A stretch of DNA of 5,532 nucleotides, from contig CAJBJW010000350.1 in NCBI GenBank assembly GCA_903953455.1, positions 1 to 5,532 of the forward strand. Direction: 5' to 3'. Below, piece by piece: positions 5,464-5,532 of this stretch (positions are counted from its first letter, which is position 1; each line of letters starts with the position of its first letter). A program made the translations under genes and the position numbers. Source of the DNA: an uncultured Pseudomonadota bacterium. GTDB taxonomy: Bacteria > Pseudomonadota > Gammaproteobacteria > Methylococcales > Methylomonadaceae. Below the pieces are notes generated by a model, which was given only the letters and a program-made list of their open reading frames with translations, was not told where the DNA came from and ran no database searches.

Positions 5464-5532
5464 ATGCGAAAATCTATTTTATCGGTTAGTTTACTGAGTT
5501 TATCACTCGTGTCTTGTTCAACGATTTTGAAT
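5464..5532 (+). CDS. bamE: Outer-membrane lipoprotein, probably BamE (OmlA/SmpA), 5' end only
   Basis: Only 23 codons lie inside the window. They encode a classic lipoprotein signal peptide: a positively charged start (MRK), a hydrophobic core, and the lipobox LVSC at residues 15-18, with Cys18 as the expected lipidated residue, followed by STILN. Ser rather than the more usual Gly or Ala precedes the Cys, which the lipobox tolerates. Assignment as BamE, a small subunit of the beta-barrel assembly machine, rests on two points: E. coli BamE also has CSTL after its lipid-anchored Cys, and bamE/omlA lies divergently beside fur in many Gammaproteobacteria. After the signal peptide it would be a Lol-pathway client. 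No Shine-Dalgarno is visible before the ATG. Another small lipoprotein cannot be excluded from this fragment. Confidence 0.7.
   Translation, partial: MRKSILSVSLLSLSLVSCSTILN

Overview
The window looks like a chromosomal housekeeping segment from an AT-rich gammaproteobacterium. The best evidence is fur transcribed divergently from a lipoprotein gene that looks like bamE (omlA/smpA), an arrangement common in Gammaproteobacteria. A LolC/LolD pair supports a Gram-negative envelope, and a heme A synthase implies aerobic respiration with an aa3-type oxidase. The low GC content and the single LolC-type permease would suit a Legionella/Coxiella/Francisella-like lineage, but that placement is an inference. 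I saw no insertion sequence, phage gene, CRISPR array, tRNA or rRNA.

Layout. Positions 1-679 (minus) hold the N-terminal two thirds of a cytoplasmic type I-like asparaginase that runs off the left edge. A 70-bp divergent spacer (680-749) separates it from a compact plus-strand operon, folA-ygfZ-ctaA (750-2883), in which each stop overlaps the next start as ATGA. A 64-bp convergent spacer (2884-2947) carries a weak hairpin. The minus strand then has fur (5331-4885), lolC (4859-3612) and lolD (3619-2948), read in that order with a 25-nt gap and an 8-nt overlap. A 132-bp divergent spacer (5332-5463) separates fur from the first 23 codons of the bamE-like lipoprotein gene, which is cut by the right edge.

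How the genes fit together. DHFR (FolA) makes tetrahydrofolate, and YgfZ is a folate-dependent helper of Fe-S enzymes, so their translational coupling makes biochemical sense. The heme A synthase adds a metal-cofactor and respiration theme. On the other side, LolCD extracts outer-membrane lipoproteins from the inner membrane, and BamE is such a lipoprotein. The iron regulator Fur sits between them and may share a transcript with lolCD.

Most notable: the YgfZ is strongly shortened (225 residues); the CtaA is of a Bacteroidetes-like type with Asn where the first conserved helix His is usually found; the asparaginase seems to lack the usual catalytic lysine; and an identical 9-nt word, TACCCAAAA, occurs just upstream of both fur and bamE in each gene's own orientation. 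I found no clear evidence of a wholly new system. Gene-level calls rest on motif recognition by eye, without database searches.
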